This document shows, in pieces, positions 1 through 8,647 of a stretch of 64,000 nucleotides of DNA. Location of the stretch: contig CAWCJL010000002.1 of the NCBI GenBank assembly GCA_963795775.1, positions 434,001-498,000 on the forward strand, in the 5' to 3' direction. The notes under the pieces were generated by a model that did no database searches, was not told the origin of the DNA, and worked only from the letters and a program-made list of their open reading frames with translations. The translations under genes were made by a program, and so were the position numbers. Source of the DNA: CAWCJL01 sp963795775 (GTDB lineage Bacteria > Acidobacteriota > Terriglobia > Terriglobales > Acidobacteriaceae). Position 1 is the stretch's first letter; every line of letters begins with the position of its first letter.

Positions 1-2001
1 GAGATCACGTACCGCGAGTGGCACCCGGCCGGCATTATCGAGTATGGCTATGCCGCGCCGGACCCCCTTCATCCCGGCATTGTCTACGGCGCTGGCCGCT
101 TCGAAGTCTCCCGCTATGACGCGTCTACCGGCCAGGTCCAGAACGTCACGCCCATTCCCATGCGCGGCAAAAACCAGCGTGCCGACCGTACGGAGCCGAT
201 CGTGTTTTCCCCTGCGGACCCGCACGTGCTTTACTACGCGGCCAACACGATCTTTCGTACTAGTGATGGTGGCGGGTCGTGGACGGCCATTTCACCCGAC
301 CTCAGCCGCGAGCACGCAGGCAGCCCGCCTTCCGTCTCGCAGCTTTCTCCGGCAGAAGCGGCGCGGCGCCGCGGCGCGGTGTACGCGCTCGCGCCTGGCT
401 TCCAGAACACTTCCACACTATGGGCCGGCACGGATGACGGCCTCCTCTGGGTAACGCATGACGCCGGCAAGAGTTGGAAAGAGGTCACGCCGAAGGAGAA
501 CGTACCGTGGGCGCGCATCGCTCAGATCAGCGCCTCTCACTTCGACGATCAGACCGCATATATCGCCGTGAGCCGCTTCCGCATTAACGATCTGCGGCCG
601 TATCTGTATCGCACGCATGACGGCGGAGTTACGTGGGAACCCATTGTGACGGGGCTGCCGGCGGATTCTCCGGTGAACACCATCCGGGAGGATCCCTTGC
701 GCAAAGGGCTGCTCTTTGCTGGAACGGAAACCGGCGTCTGGTTCTCCACGGATGACGGCGCGCACTGGCGGTCGTTGCAACTGAACCTACCCGCCACCTC
801 TATGCGCGACCTGCTGATCCACGACAACGATCTGGTGGTCGCGACGCATGGGCGCAGTTTCTGGGTGCTCGACAACATAAATCCGCTGCGTCAGCTTGAT
901 CTGCCCGGCGCGCCTGCGACTTCCGCGATCCTGAGCGAGCCGGCGGGGGACGCCGAGAGCACCGGCACGGCGGCTTCCGCTATACGCGAGCCGTTTCTGT
1001 TCACGCCCGGCGAGGCCTACCGCATCCGCCGCAGCACCTACACGGATACCCCGGTGCCGCCGGACGAACCTGCTGGCGAAAATCCGCCGGATGGCGCCGT
1101 GATCGACTACGCGCTGCCGGAGAATGTGTCTGGTCCGGTTACACTTGAAATCCTCGACAGCAACGGCGGGGTGGTGCGGCGCTACGCCTCCACGGATGCG
1201 CCGGAGACAACGATGGAGGAGCTTCGCGAGCAGCTTATTCCGCTCTACTGGATCAAGATGCCGGAACTGCTCCCGGCCAGCGGGGGCATGCATCGCTGGG
1301 TTTGGGATCTGCGTTACGCGCCGCCCACCGCCGCTCGTTATGAGTACCCCATCTCCGCCGTGCCGCATCGCACGCCACGCGACCCGCAAGGCCCACTGGC
1401 CCTGCCCGGTCGCTATGTGGTGCGCCTGACGGCGAACGGGCGCACGATCACCGCTCCCCTGATCGTAAAAATGGATCCCCGAGTGACCACGTCACCAGAG
1501 GGTCTGCAGACGCTCTTCACTGCGCAGACGAGACTCGCGGCCTTGCTCACCAGCAGTTCCGGCGCGGCTATGGAAGTGCAATCGCTGCGCGACCAGATCG
1601 CCAGGCTGGTACCGCCGGCAAAGATCGCGGGTATGCCAGCGGTACAGAAGATCGATGCCGAGTTGCAGGAACTGCTGGAAGGGGAAAAAGCCCCCGAGGT
1701 GCCTCCGCCGGGAGGCAAAGGCGCGGGCGAAGAGCGCGAACACACGCCGCCGCTCAACGGCGTCTCGGGAGAAGCCGGTGACCTGTACAAGCAGACCGGT
1801 CAGGCGGATACCGCTCCCACCGCCGCGCAGAACGCGGCGATGGCTCACATCGAAGATGAGGTGAAGGAGGCTCTCGCGCGCTGGCAGACGGTCGAGCACG
1901 ATATCCCGGGGGCGAGCCAGGAGTTGAAGGCCGCAGGGTTGAAGGAGCTGAACCCGGCACTCAAGCCGACTACAGAGCCGGAAGGCGGCGACGAGGATTA
2001 A
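1..2001 (+). CDS. VPS10/BNR-repeat (sortilin-like) secreted protein, 5'-truncated
   Basis: The frame is open from the first base, so this is the C-terminal 666 residues of a longer protein. It contains at least four Asp-box (BNR) motifs of the S-x-D-x-G-x-x-W type: TSDGGGSW, THDAGKSW, THDGGVTW and STDDGAHW. These mark the blades of a beta-propeller, as in sortilin/VPS10 and the 'glycosyl hydrolase, BNR repeat' proteins common in Acidobacteriota. A beta-rich region follows, then an Ala/Glu/Pro-rich, probably helical C-terminus. Members are usually exported, but the N-terminus is outside the window. Substrate and enzymatic activity cannot be inferred. The gene is followed by a strong hairpin shared with the convergent beta-helix gene. 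Confidence 0.88.
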   Translation, partial: EITYREWHPAGIIEYGYAAPDPLHPGIVYGAGRFEVSRYDASTGQVQNVTPIPMRGKNQRADRTEPIVFSPADPHVLYYAANTIFRTSDGGGSWTAISPDLSREHAGSPPSVSQLSPAEAARRRGAVYALAPGFQNTSTLWAGTDDGLLWVTHDAGKSWKEVTPKENVPWARIAQISASHFDDQTAYIAVSRFRINDLRPYLYRTHDGGVTWEPIVTGLPADSPVNTIREDPLRKGLLFAGTETGVWFSTDDGAHWRSLQLNLPATSMRDLLIHDNDLVVATHGRSFWVLDNINPLRQLDLPGAPATSAILSEPAGDAESTGTAASAIREPFLFTPGEAYRIRRSTYTDTPVPPDEPAGENPPDGAVIDYALPENVSGPVTLEILDSNGGVVRRYASTDAPETTMEELREQLIPLYWIKMPELLPASGGMHRWVWDLRYAPPTAARYEYPISAVPHRTPRDPQGPLALPGRYVVRLTANGRTITAPLIVKMDPRVTTSPEGLQTLFTAQTRLAALLTSSSGAAMEVQSLRDQIARLVPPAKIAGMPAVQKIDAELQELLEGEKAPEVPPPGGKGAGEEREHTPPLNGVSGEAGDLYKQTGQADTAPTAAQNAAMAHIEDEVKEALARWQTVEHDIPGASQELKAAGLKELNPALKPTTEPEGGDED

Positions 2002-2033
2002 CGGCGCAGCATGTGCGCTGAGGCCTGCAAAAA

Positions 2034-2076
2034 GAACAGGGCCGGAGACCCCGTATTGCGATCTCCGGCCCTGTTC
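2034..2076 (-). terminator. Rho-independent terminator between convergent genes
   Basis: A perfect 15-bp inverted repeat (arms 2034-2048 and 2062-2076) encloses a 13-nt loop. On the minus strand the hairpin is followed by CTTTTT, so it best serves the leftward beta-helix gene. It lies 33 nt after the stop of the rightward BNR gene and could act on both. Its position just downstream of 2090 also fits 2090, rather than 2227, as the original end of the beta-helix gene. Confidence 0.85.
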
Positions 2077-2089
2077 CTCGTGGTTAGCG

Positions 2090-2226
2090 TTAGCTCGCCG
2101 GGTGGACTGCAACCGACACTGTGGCAGTATGCACCGTGCTTCCAGCCTGTGCGAGGAGCGTTACGGGGACTGTCTGAATTGCCGCGCCAGATGCGGCTTT
2201 GAGCGTCACCTGCACACTTCCGCTCG
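2090..2226 (-). pseudogene. Out-of-frame C-terminal remnant of the beta-helix protein
   Basis: After the TGA at 2227-2229, the next frame on the minus strand reads on as a sensible beta-strand-rich tail (LTSGSVQVTLKAASG, then VPVTLLAQAGSTV) and ends in TAA at 2090-2092, just before the terminator. Adding one base in the G-run near 2233-2238 joins this tail to the main frame. It is therefore the lost C-terminus of the upstream gene, not a separate gene. Confidence 0.75.
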
Positions 2227-4014
2227 TCAGCCCGTCCCGGCCACCACCGCCGTCACACCCTTCGGCAGACCGCCGAGCTTGACGTTCACCGGCGCGGTTT
2301 CGCCGAAGGAGCGAACCGTGATCTTGGCGGTCGCAGACCCGCCGGACATGGCGTAGCTCCGCTTGTCGAGCGCGATGCTGAAGTCCGGCAGGGCCGGGTT
2401 TGGCGCGGTGCAGCTCTGGATCGCGCTGGAGCTCGAGGCGGCCCAGCTAGAGGCAGAGTCCTGGCCGGTTGCGCCCTTCCAGCCATTGATGTCCACACGT
2501 TTCCCGGAGGGCAGGTAGAAGGCTTTCGACTGCTGAGCGTCGTACCACTGGTTGTAGTTGGACTTGAGGCTGCCGGCAAACTTGCTCCAGTCGCCCGAGT
2601 TTAGATAGCTGATGAAGACCTGCTGTCCGGTGCCGCCATCCTGGAAGCTATTGTTTTGCACGTGGGTGCCGGTCGAAAGCACGTGATAGCTCTGGCCGGT
2701 TTCCCAATCGATCACTGGCCGTCCGCCCGGACGCCCCGCCACCATGAGTTGCGAGCGGTAGTAGCTCGCGGCATTGCCATTTCCGTAGAAAACATTTCCC
2801 TGAATGGTTACGTTTGCGCTGGTCAGCAGATTCACGCCCATGCCGCCAGAACACACTGCGCTGTTCTGTAACGTGATTGGGCCTTCGTTGGCTTCAATCT
2901 GCACGTTCGAGAGCACATTGCCGGACAACGCTGCGCCGGTCACATTGATGTTCTTGTTGTCGGTATCGAACCACAGACCCTGTGCCTGGTTGTTGTAGGC
3001 ATGGAAACGTCCAATCGTCGCAGTGTGCGTACTGAAGAGCTTGGCGCCGCCCATGCCCCAGTCGTAGAGCGCGCTCTGAGCGCCGCGCCAGTTGTTATAG
3101 TCGGCCTCGTCGTTCTGCAGCAGAACGTTCTTATCCTGGAAGGTTGCGAAACCAACACCGCCGTTGAAGCTGGCGCTTGAATTCTGCACGGTCACATTCT
3201 GTGTGCCGTTGATGCCCATACCGCCCCAGTTGTTCGCATTGGCGGCAACGCCATCGAGCAGAATGTTGTTGCTGTTGTAGATGTTAAGGCTCTTCTGGTT
3301 CATGCAGGATGCGCCGTGGCGGAAGGTAAGCCCGCGCAGCACCAGGCTGTTGCGCCCCACGATGTCCATGGTCTCGGCGCGCGTCGAAACCTCGACCTTA
3401 GCAGTCGTCATATCCGTTCCGGCCGCGGGATGAATGAGCAGTTGCTGCGAGGCCGCGTTCACATAAAAAGTGCCGGCGATCATGTCCGCCGCAGATAGTA
3501 CCTGCGTCAATGGCGCGCCGTTCACGAAAACCATTTCACGGTGAAGCGCAATCTGCTGAATGCCCGTGGGCCAGCCGGCCGGCACGGGGCAAACACTGAG
3601 TTTGTCCTGCCACGCATAGGCGTAGGCACCGGGCGCGCCCGAAGGATTCCAGTTGGTCAGCAGGTCGGCGCCGTCAATGATCGCGGTACCATTCTGCACG
3701 GCCTGGATGGTCATGGCTGCGTTGGTCTGGTGCGACTTGGGGAATATCTGGACCAGCTCGCGATACACGCCCGGGTTGACCAGCACTTTTGTGCCGATAC
3801 CTTTCACGTTGTTGTTGGTGGCGGCATTGACGGCGGCGCCGATCGTCTTCAGCGGTTGGCTTTGTGTGCCAGGATTGCTGTCGGATCCGAGACTGGCGTC
3901 TACATAGACGGAAGAAGTCTCGTTCTCGATCACATTTGCCTGAGCATGCGCGCTCTTGCCGGAGATGGCACACAGAGCGAAAGTAAGTGCAACGGTGACG
4001 TTCTTGAGATTCAT
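2227..4014 (-). CDS. Secreted right-handed parallel beta-helix protein (frameshifted 3' end)
   Basis: Starting at the ATG at 4014 gives a classical signal peptide (MNLKNVTVALTFALCAISG, then AHAQA), which is better than the longer open frame to 4065. The mature part opens with YVDASLGSDSNPGT, typical of DUF1565/pectate-lyase-like beta-helix proteins. Asn-rich rungs such as NNILLDGV, NVTVQNSS and NVTIQGNVF follow. The fold is that of polysaccharide lyases and glycosidases, but no catalytic motif is diagnostic. The C-terminal domain resembles an Ig-like module (ITVRSFGETAPVNVKLGG). The frame ends abruptly at TGA 2227-2229, and about 45 further residues continue in the next frame. The gene is monocistronic with its own terminator at 2034-2076. 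Confidence 0.85.
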   Translation of the reverse strand: MNLKNVTVALTFALCAISGKSAHAQANVIENETSSVYVDASLGSDSNPGTQSQPLKTIGAAVNAATNNNVKGIGTKVLVNPGVYRELVQIFPKSHQTNAAMTIQAVQNGTAIIDGADLLTNWNPSGAPGAYAYAWQDKLSVCPVPAGWPTGIQQIALHREMVFVNGAPLTQVLSAADMIAGTFYVNAASQQLLIHPAAGTDMTTAKVEVSTRAETMDIVGRNSLVLRGLTFRHGASCMNQKSLNIYNSNNILLDGVAANANNWGGMGINGTQNVTVQNSSASFNGGVGFATFQDKNVLLQNDEADYNNWRGAQSALYDWGMGGAKLFSTHTATIGRFHAYNNQAQGLWFDTDNKNINVTGAALSGNVLSNVQIEANEGPITLQNSAVCSGGMGVNLLTSANVTIQGNVFYGNGNAASYYRSQLMVAGRPGGRPVIDWETGQSYHVLSTGTHVQNNSFQDGGTGQQVFISYLNSGDWSKFAGSLKSNYNQWYDAQQSKAFYLPSGKRVDINGWKGATGQDSASSWAASSSSAIQSCTAPNPALPDFSIALDKRSYAMSGGSATAKITVRSFGETAPVNVKLGGLPKGVTAVVAGTG

Positions 4015-4405
4015 TGAAAACAGCCCCTGAAACGCAAAGTCGAAACAAATACCTGCATCCACCAAGGGCGTCGTTTATAGCTTCACTACTACTGGGCTGG
4101 TAAACGTATTCAGTTGGAGGTGCCGGTTAAGTGAACCGATTGTGCAATGGGAAAGGGCTGGGGAAAACACCTCGAAGGTGCTACGGAGGAATTGCATGGT
4201 GGGACGGTAAAAGTTGCGCGAATTTCTCCGGGAAGTATCCGGATAGGTTCGCCCAGGGTTAATCAATGCATCATCCCGGCGAATTGTGCCTGTGCTCAGC
4301 CCAAATGAAAGCGAAGCACTTCTGTTGCAACTGGAGTGCGCAGGAGAATCGAAGCGTGAACCTTGGCTTCTATTCGTAACAACGTGCTGCATCTGGCAAC
4401 AACGG
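4015..4405. other. Intergenic region upstream of the beta-helix gene
   Basis: This 391-base spacer lies between two leftward genes. Apart from the weak promoter candidate at 4074-4103 I see no convincing ORF, RNA gene, repeat or terminator in it. Confidence 0.5.
4074..4103 (-). promoter_or_regulatory. Possible sigma-70-like promoter of the beta-helix gene
   Basis: On the minus strand TTACCA (4098-4103) and TATAAA (4074-4079) are separated by 18 bp, about 60 nt upstream of the start at 4014. The -10 box is good and the -35 box weak. A match of this quality can occur by chance. Confidence 0.3.
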
Positions 4406-6025
4406 CTATGCGGAATACGTTTTCCCGCCCGCCAGGTCCTGCAGCACGCTCATTGCCGCGTTGCGGCCATTGATACCGATGACGCTTCCGCCCGGATGCG
4501 TGCAGGCCCCGCAAAGATACACCCCCGGCATTGGCGTGCGCGCGGAGAGCCGGTTCGACCACATGTAGGCGGGGAGACACTCACCTTGGAAGATGTGGCC
4601 ACCCGTAAGCCCCACCTTGCGCTCGATATCCGCCGGGCCGAGCACTTGCGCATCGATCACTGCCGTATCTAGGTTGGAGCAGAAGCGCGCCAGCGATCCG
4701 AGCGCAAGCGCACGCACTTCATCGCGGCGATCATCCCAGGACACGGGTCCCGAAACGGCATCGCGAAAGCGGTACGGCACATACTGCGCAAAGACGCTCA
4801 TCGTATGCTCGCCGGGAGGAACGGTGCTCGGGTCGTGCACGCTCTGAAAGTACAACTCGCACCAGAGATGTGCCGGCAACTCTCCCGCGCGCGCAGCGGC
4901 ATACCCGGCCTTCCATTCTGCTTTCGTCAGTGGCGCATTGATCTGCCCGAAGTGGTGCGGCTCGCAGGTTCCCGGACGGGCAACGAAGTTGGGCAGTTCA
5001 CGGAGGTGCACGTTCAGCTTGACTGTGCAGCCTTCGATGGGGACCCGCTCCACCTGCTGGCACCAGGATGGCTCGGCCGCGCTCCCGAGCAGGCGCGCGG
5101 TCACCCGCGGGTCGGCATTGGAGACCACGACGGGTGCGGCGATGCGTTCGCCGCCTTCCAGCAGCACGCCCTCGCCGGGCAGAATCTGCGCGACCGGAAC
5201 GCCTGTCGCTACCAGCGCTCCGGCCTCGAGTGCCGCATCGCAGAAGAAGAACGAGACCATGCCCATACCGCCCTGCACGTAGCCCCACATGCCGGGCATG
5301 CCGCCGAGCCGTCCCGATGCATGGTGAAAGCGTATGGAGGCAGTGCCGGGGTCAAACGGGCTCGCATTGGTTCCGATTACGCCCTGGCCCAGGTATGCGG
5401 TTTGCAGCCGCTCGTCGCTGAGATATTGCTCCACGAACTCGGCCATGGACCAGTCGAAGAGGACGCTTTTGGCTTCGCTATCATCGCCCAGGCGCTCTTC
5501 AATTTCGTGGTGCGTGGGCGCCGCGCCGATCCACAGGTCACGCTCGCCCGGCGGACGCAGCGCATCGCGCAGCCGTTGCAGCACATCGTTCATGGCGCGC
5601 CAGCCTTCCACGTCCGCAGGTGCAAAGCGGCGGATCTCGGCTTCGCACTGCGCATCGTCATCCCAGAGCTGCACGCTCGATCCGTCGAGAAAGGGCACGA
5701 AGAGCCCGTTGACTGCCGGCGTCCAGCGGAAGCCCCGCATTGGCAGATCCAGTTCTTCCACTACGAGCGGATGCAGGAGGCCGGCGAGATAGGCACAGGG
5801 CGACATGCGCACGCCAGGAAACGGTTCCTCGATGGTGCAGGCACCGCCCACACGCTCCCGGCTTTCCAGCACCAGCACGCGCTTGCCCGCGCGCGCCAGG
5901 TACGCTGCGCAAGCCAGCCCGTTGTGCCCGGCGCCCACCACGATCACGTCCCAGTGCCGCGCGGCAAGCTGCCGCAGCGGCGCCGGCAATCCGAGTTCCC
6001 CAAGCAATGCCGCCGTCGCTGACAT
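4406..6025 (-). CDS. FAD-dependent phytoene desaturase-like oxidoreductase
   Basis: This 539-residue protein has a Rossmann dinucleotide site near residues 25-55 (VIVVGAGHNGLACAAYLARAG, ending in an acidic residue in LVLES). The ERVGGACT motif that follows is typical of the phytoene desaturase/amine oxidase group (COG1233), and the C-terminal FAD signature reads GVYLCGACTHPGGSVIGING. It most resembles the PYROXD2-like branch rather than true carotenoid desaturases. No crt genes are nearby, so the substrate is unknown. The start is supported by GGAGGTGA upstream of the ATG. It lies alone between unrelated genes and is likely a cytosolic or membrane-associated redox enzyme. Confidence 0.88.
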   Translation of the reverse strand: MSATAALLGELGLPAPLRQLAARHWDVIVVGAGHNGLACAAYLARAGKRVLVLESRERVGGACTIEEPFPGVRMSPCAYLAGLLHPLVVEELDLPMRGFRWTPAVNGLFVPFLDGSSVQLWDDDAQCEAEIRRFAPADVEGWRAMNDVLQRLRDALRPPGERDLWIGAAPTHHEIEERLGDDSEAKSVLFDWSMAEFVEQYLSDERLQTAYLGQGVIGTNASPFDPGTASIRFHHASGRLGGMPGMWGYVQGGMGMVSFFFCDAALEAGALVATGVPVAQILPGEGVLLEGGERIAAPVVVSNADPRVTARLLGSAAEPSWCQQVERVPIEGCTVKLNVHLRELPNFVARPGTCEPHHFGQINAPLTKAEWKAGYAAARAGELPAHLWCELYFQSVHDPSTVPPGEHTMSVFAQYVPYRFRDAVSGPVSWDDRRDEVRALALGSLARFCSNLDTAVIDAQVLGPADIERKVGLTGGHIFQGECLPAYMWSNRLSARTPMPGVYLCGACTHPGGSVIGINGRNAAMSVLQDLAGGKTYSA

Positions 6026-6199
6026 CCTGCTTCACCTCCGCATCGCTCAGTATCCACCATACCCAGCTAAGGTTGAAACTCCGGAGCCGTGCAGAGACTG
6101 ACGAGGATGGGGAGACACCTTTTGCATCACGCAATCGCAAACTGCAGCGGAGATGTCTTCAGGCACCAAACGGGAACCCGAGCGGCTTCAGACGAGAAC

Positions 6200-6754
6200 A
6201 TGGAGCCATCTGCCGAGAGGGCGCCGTTGATCCTGACGCTGGAAATGGAACCGGCGGCCTTTGCGCACTTTGACAGCCTTCGCCGGCAGTACTTCCCTGC
6301 GCAGCGCAACCATGTCCCCGCTCACCTCACGCTCTTTCACCGCCTGCCCGGGGAAGAGGAGGATGCGGTCATGCATCTGCTCTCGGAAATTGCGCGGCAG
6401 TACACGCCCATCTCACTGGAGGTAACCGCCGTGATTCTGCTCGGCCGCGGCGTTGCATTCGCGGCGGAAGCCGCTCAATTGCGAGCATTGCATCGGCGGC
6501 TCGCACTTGCCTGGCATGAGTGGCTGACTGCGCAGGACCGGCAAGGGTTCCGGCCCCATGTGGTGGTGCAGAACAAGGTGGATCGAGCGACTGCGCAGGC
6601 GTTGCATGCAGATCTCTCCTCAACTTTTCATCCCTTCCTTGTGCAGGCGATCGGTCTACGCCTTTGGCGGTATCTTGGCGGCCCGTGGGAGTCGCTGGCC
6701 GTTTTCCGGTTCTCCAGCGAAGGGCCGCCGCGGATGAGAGAATGCGCAATGTGA
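6200..6754 (+). CDS. 2'-5' RNA ligase family (2H phosphoesterase) protein
   Basis: The protein has 184 residues from the ATG at 6200, chosen because homology begins with LILTLEM. The longer open frame from 6089 adds unconserved sequence. Two histidine motifs define the 2H superfamily: HLT at residues 42-44 and HVV at 120-122 in RPHVVVQNKV. The canonical second motif is HxT/S, so Thr to Val is unusual and may weaken catalysis. The family acts on 2',5' or cyclic phosphodiesters of RNA or nucleotides; the substrate here is unknown. The 3' end overlaps the GH5 gene by 13 nt, so the two are probably cotranscribed although functionally unrelated. Confidence 0.82.
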   Translation: MEPSAERAPLILTLEMEPAAFAHFDSLRRQYFPAQRNHVPAHLTLFHRLPGEEEDAVMHLLSEIARQYTPISLEVTAVILLGRGVAFAAEAAQLRALHRRLALAWHEWLTAQDRQGFRPHVVVQNKVDRATAQALHADLSSTFHPFLVQAIGLRLWRYLGGPWESLAVFRFSSEGPPRMRECAM

Positions 6755-7923
6755 CCGGTTCCTCGTTCGCAAAGCCGTCCGGTATTCTGCTCCGCCTCGC
6801 GTTGTTACTGGCACTGCTCGTGCCGGCTTCTCTTCCACTCTCCGCAGAAAAGAGCGCGATTGCATTCGCACGAGCGCGGCATTTGCAACACGGGATCAAT
6901 GCGAGCATGTGGTTTGCGCAAGCCCGTGACTACTCGCCGCAGCGCCTGGCCACCTACACCACAGCGGCAGACATCCAGCTCATGCACCAACTCGGCTTCG
7001 ATCACGTCCGCCTGAGCATCGATGCAGAGGCGTTGACCCGTGATCCCGCTTTGCCCGGTGCTCCGGATGCCGGGCTCAGCCAGCCTTTCGTCGCGCAGCT
7101 CGATGCGGCGGTGCACACCATGTTGGCGTACCACCTCGCCGTAATCATCGACATGCATCCGTCGGAGGCGTACAAGCAGCAGTTGCGGACGGACCCCGGG
7201 GCGGCCGATCGCTTCGTGCAGATGTGGAGCGCGCTGGCACGGCACTATTCCAGCACTGATCCGGAACGCGTCTTTTTCGAAATCCTGAACGAGCCCGAGT
7301 TCACCGATGCCGCACCCTGGATGGATGTCCAGACCAGGGCCGCGGCTGCCATCCGCGCCGCCGCCCCACAACACACAATGATCGCCACGGCGCTCCATTA
7401 TTCAGGCCTGGAAGACCTGCTTCCGCTCGCGCCGCTGGCCGACCCGAACGTGATCTACACTTTTCACGATTACGAGCCCTTCCCCTTTACGCACCAGGGC
7501 GCCACGTGGACTACGGACAAGGTGCGGCCGTTACGCGGTGTGCCGTACCCCTCTTCGCCGGAAGCGGTCACACCGTTACTGGATCAGGAGCAGAACGACT
7601 CCAATCGCTTCTGGCTGAACACCTACGGCTGGAACCGCTGGAACGCGGCACGCATCACGTCGGAACTTGGCTTTGCCGCGCGCTGGTCGAAGGAGCACGA
7701 TGCGCCCGTCTACTGCGGCGAGTTCGGTGTTTTTCGCGCGTATGCCGATCCGGCGATGCGCGCCGCCTGGATCCACGACGTACGCACAGCGCTCGAATCC
7801 TACGGCATCGGTTGGGCAATGTGGGACTACTCCGGCAGCTTCGGCCTGGTTGAGAAGGTGAACGGGAAGGCCGTGCCAGAGACGACCATTGTGCGCGCAC
7901 TCGGGCTTCACGGCGCCGAATAG
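6742..7923 (+). CDS. Secreted glycoside hydrolase family 5 (cellulase-like)
   Basis: The protein has 393 residues with a signal peptide (hydrophobic stretch about 14-32, probable cleavage near residue 35). GH5 hallmarks are visible: the acid/base Glu184 in ILNEP, the nucleophile Glu327 in YCGEFGV, His242 in TFHDYEPF, and an Arg in HVRLSI. The protein should be a retaining beta-1,4-glycanase acting on cellulose, mannan or a related plant or fungal polymer outside the cytoplasm; the subfamily cannot be assigned by eye. The start at 6742 (ATG CGC AAT) is preceded by GAGAGA and lies inside the end of the 2H phosphoesterase gene, indicating translational coupling. Confidence 0.9.
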   Translation: MRNVTGSSFAKPSGILLRLALLLALLVPASLPLSAEKSAIAFARARHLQHGINASMWFAQARDYSPQRLATYTTAADIQLMHQLGFDHVRLSIDAEALTRDPALPGAPDAGLSQPFVAQLDAAVHTMLAYHLAVIIDMHPSEAYKQQLRTDPGAADRFVQMWSALARHYSSTDPERVFFEILNEPEFTDAAPWMDVQTRAAAAIRAAAPQHTMIATALHYSGLEDLLPLAPLADPNVIYTFHDYEPFPFTHQGATWTTDKVRPLRGVPYPSSPEAVTPLLDQEQNDSNRFWLNTYGWNRWNAARITSELGFAARWSKEHDAPVYCGEFGVFRAYADPAMRAAWIHDVRTALESYGIGWAMWDYSGSFGLVEKVNGKAVPETTIVRALGLHGAE

Positions 7924-7996
7924 GTCCTTTCCTCGCGCATCGCCGCACCCCGCGGGCGGTTCGGTGAATCTATCTAGAACAAGGAGATAGCACCGC

Positions 7997-8614
7997 ATGG
8001 CACATACGCCGGATACGATCGAAAGCATGAAGCGCGCGCCGGGAGGCGCGGGCATGCTCGATGTGATTATGCATCGCTGGAGCCCGCGTGCGTTCGCCGA
8101 TCGCGATGTATCGCCCCAAGACATAAAGCGAATATTTGAGGCAGCGCGCTGGGCAGCGTCCTCGTACAACGAACAGCCGTGGCGCTTCCTCGTGGGACAT
8201 CGCGGCAGTGACGCGTACAACAAGATCATGGACAGCCTGGTGCCGCAGAACCAGCTATGGGCAAAGAGCGCGCCGGTGCTGATCCTCTCCGTGGCGAAAC
8301 GACACTTCACCCACAGCGGCGACCAGAACCTGCACGCGTGGCACGACGTGGGCTGGGCAACATCGAATCTGTCGCTCCAGGCCACGGAGCTTGGGATGCA
8401 CACGCACTCCATGGCCGGTTTTGACCACGCGCGCGCGCGCGCCAACTTCGGTATTCCGGAGGACTATGACCCCGTTGCAGTCACGGCGGTTGGCTATCTC
8501 GGCGACGCCTCCGGCCTGCCCGAGATGCTGCGCAAAATGGAGCAGTCGCCCCGGCAACGCAAGGAGCTGAAGGAATTCGTCTTCTCCGGCTGGGATCAAC
8601 CCGCCGCGTTGTAA
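7997..8614 (+). CDS. Nitroreductase family protein
   Basis: This 205-residue protein has the FMN-binding nitroreductase layout: an N-terminal HRWSPRAFADRDVS segment (the RRSxRxF-type motif), WAASSYNEQPWRFLV for FMN phosphate and ring contact, and a C-terminal VAVTAVGYLGD strand. It is expected to be an FMN-dependent NAD(P)H oxidoreductase of nitro or quinone compounds in the cytosol. AAGGAG lies at a suitable distance upstream of the ATG. It is separated from the GH5 gene by 73 bases without a clear terminator, so cotranscription is possible. Confidence 0.9.
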   Translation: MAHTPDTIESMKRAPGGAGMLDVIMHRWSPRAFADRDVSPQDIKRIFEAARWAASSYNEQPWRFLVGHRGSDAYNKIMDSLVPQNQLWAKSAPVLILSVAKRHFTHSGDQNLHAWHDVGWATSNLSLQATELGMHTHSMAGFDHARARANFGIPEDYDPVAVTAVGYLGDASGLPEMLRKMEQSPRQRKELKEFVFSGWDQPAAL

Positions 8615-8647
8615 TCGCTCTCCCGGTGAGGCATACGGCTGTAGTCC

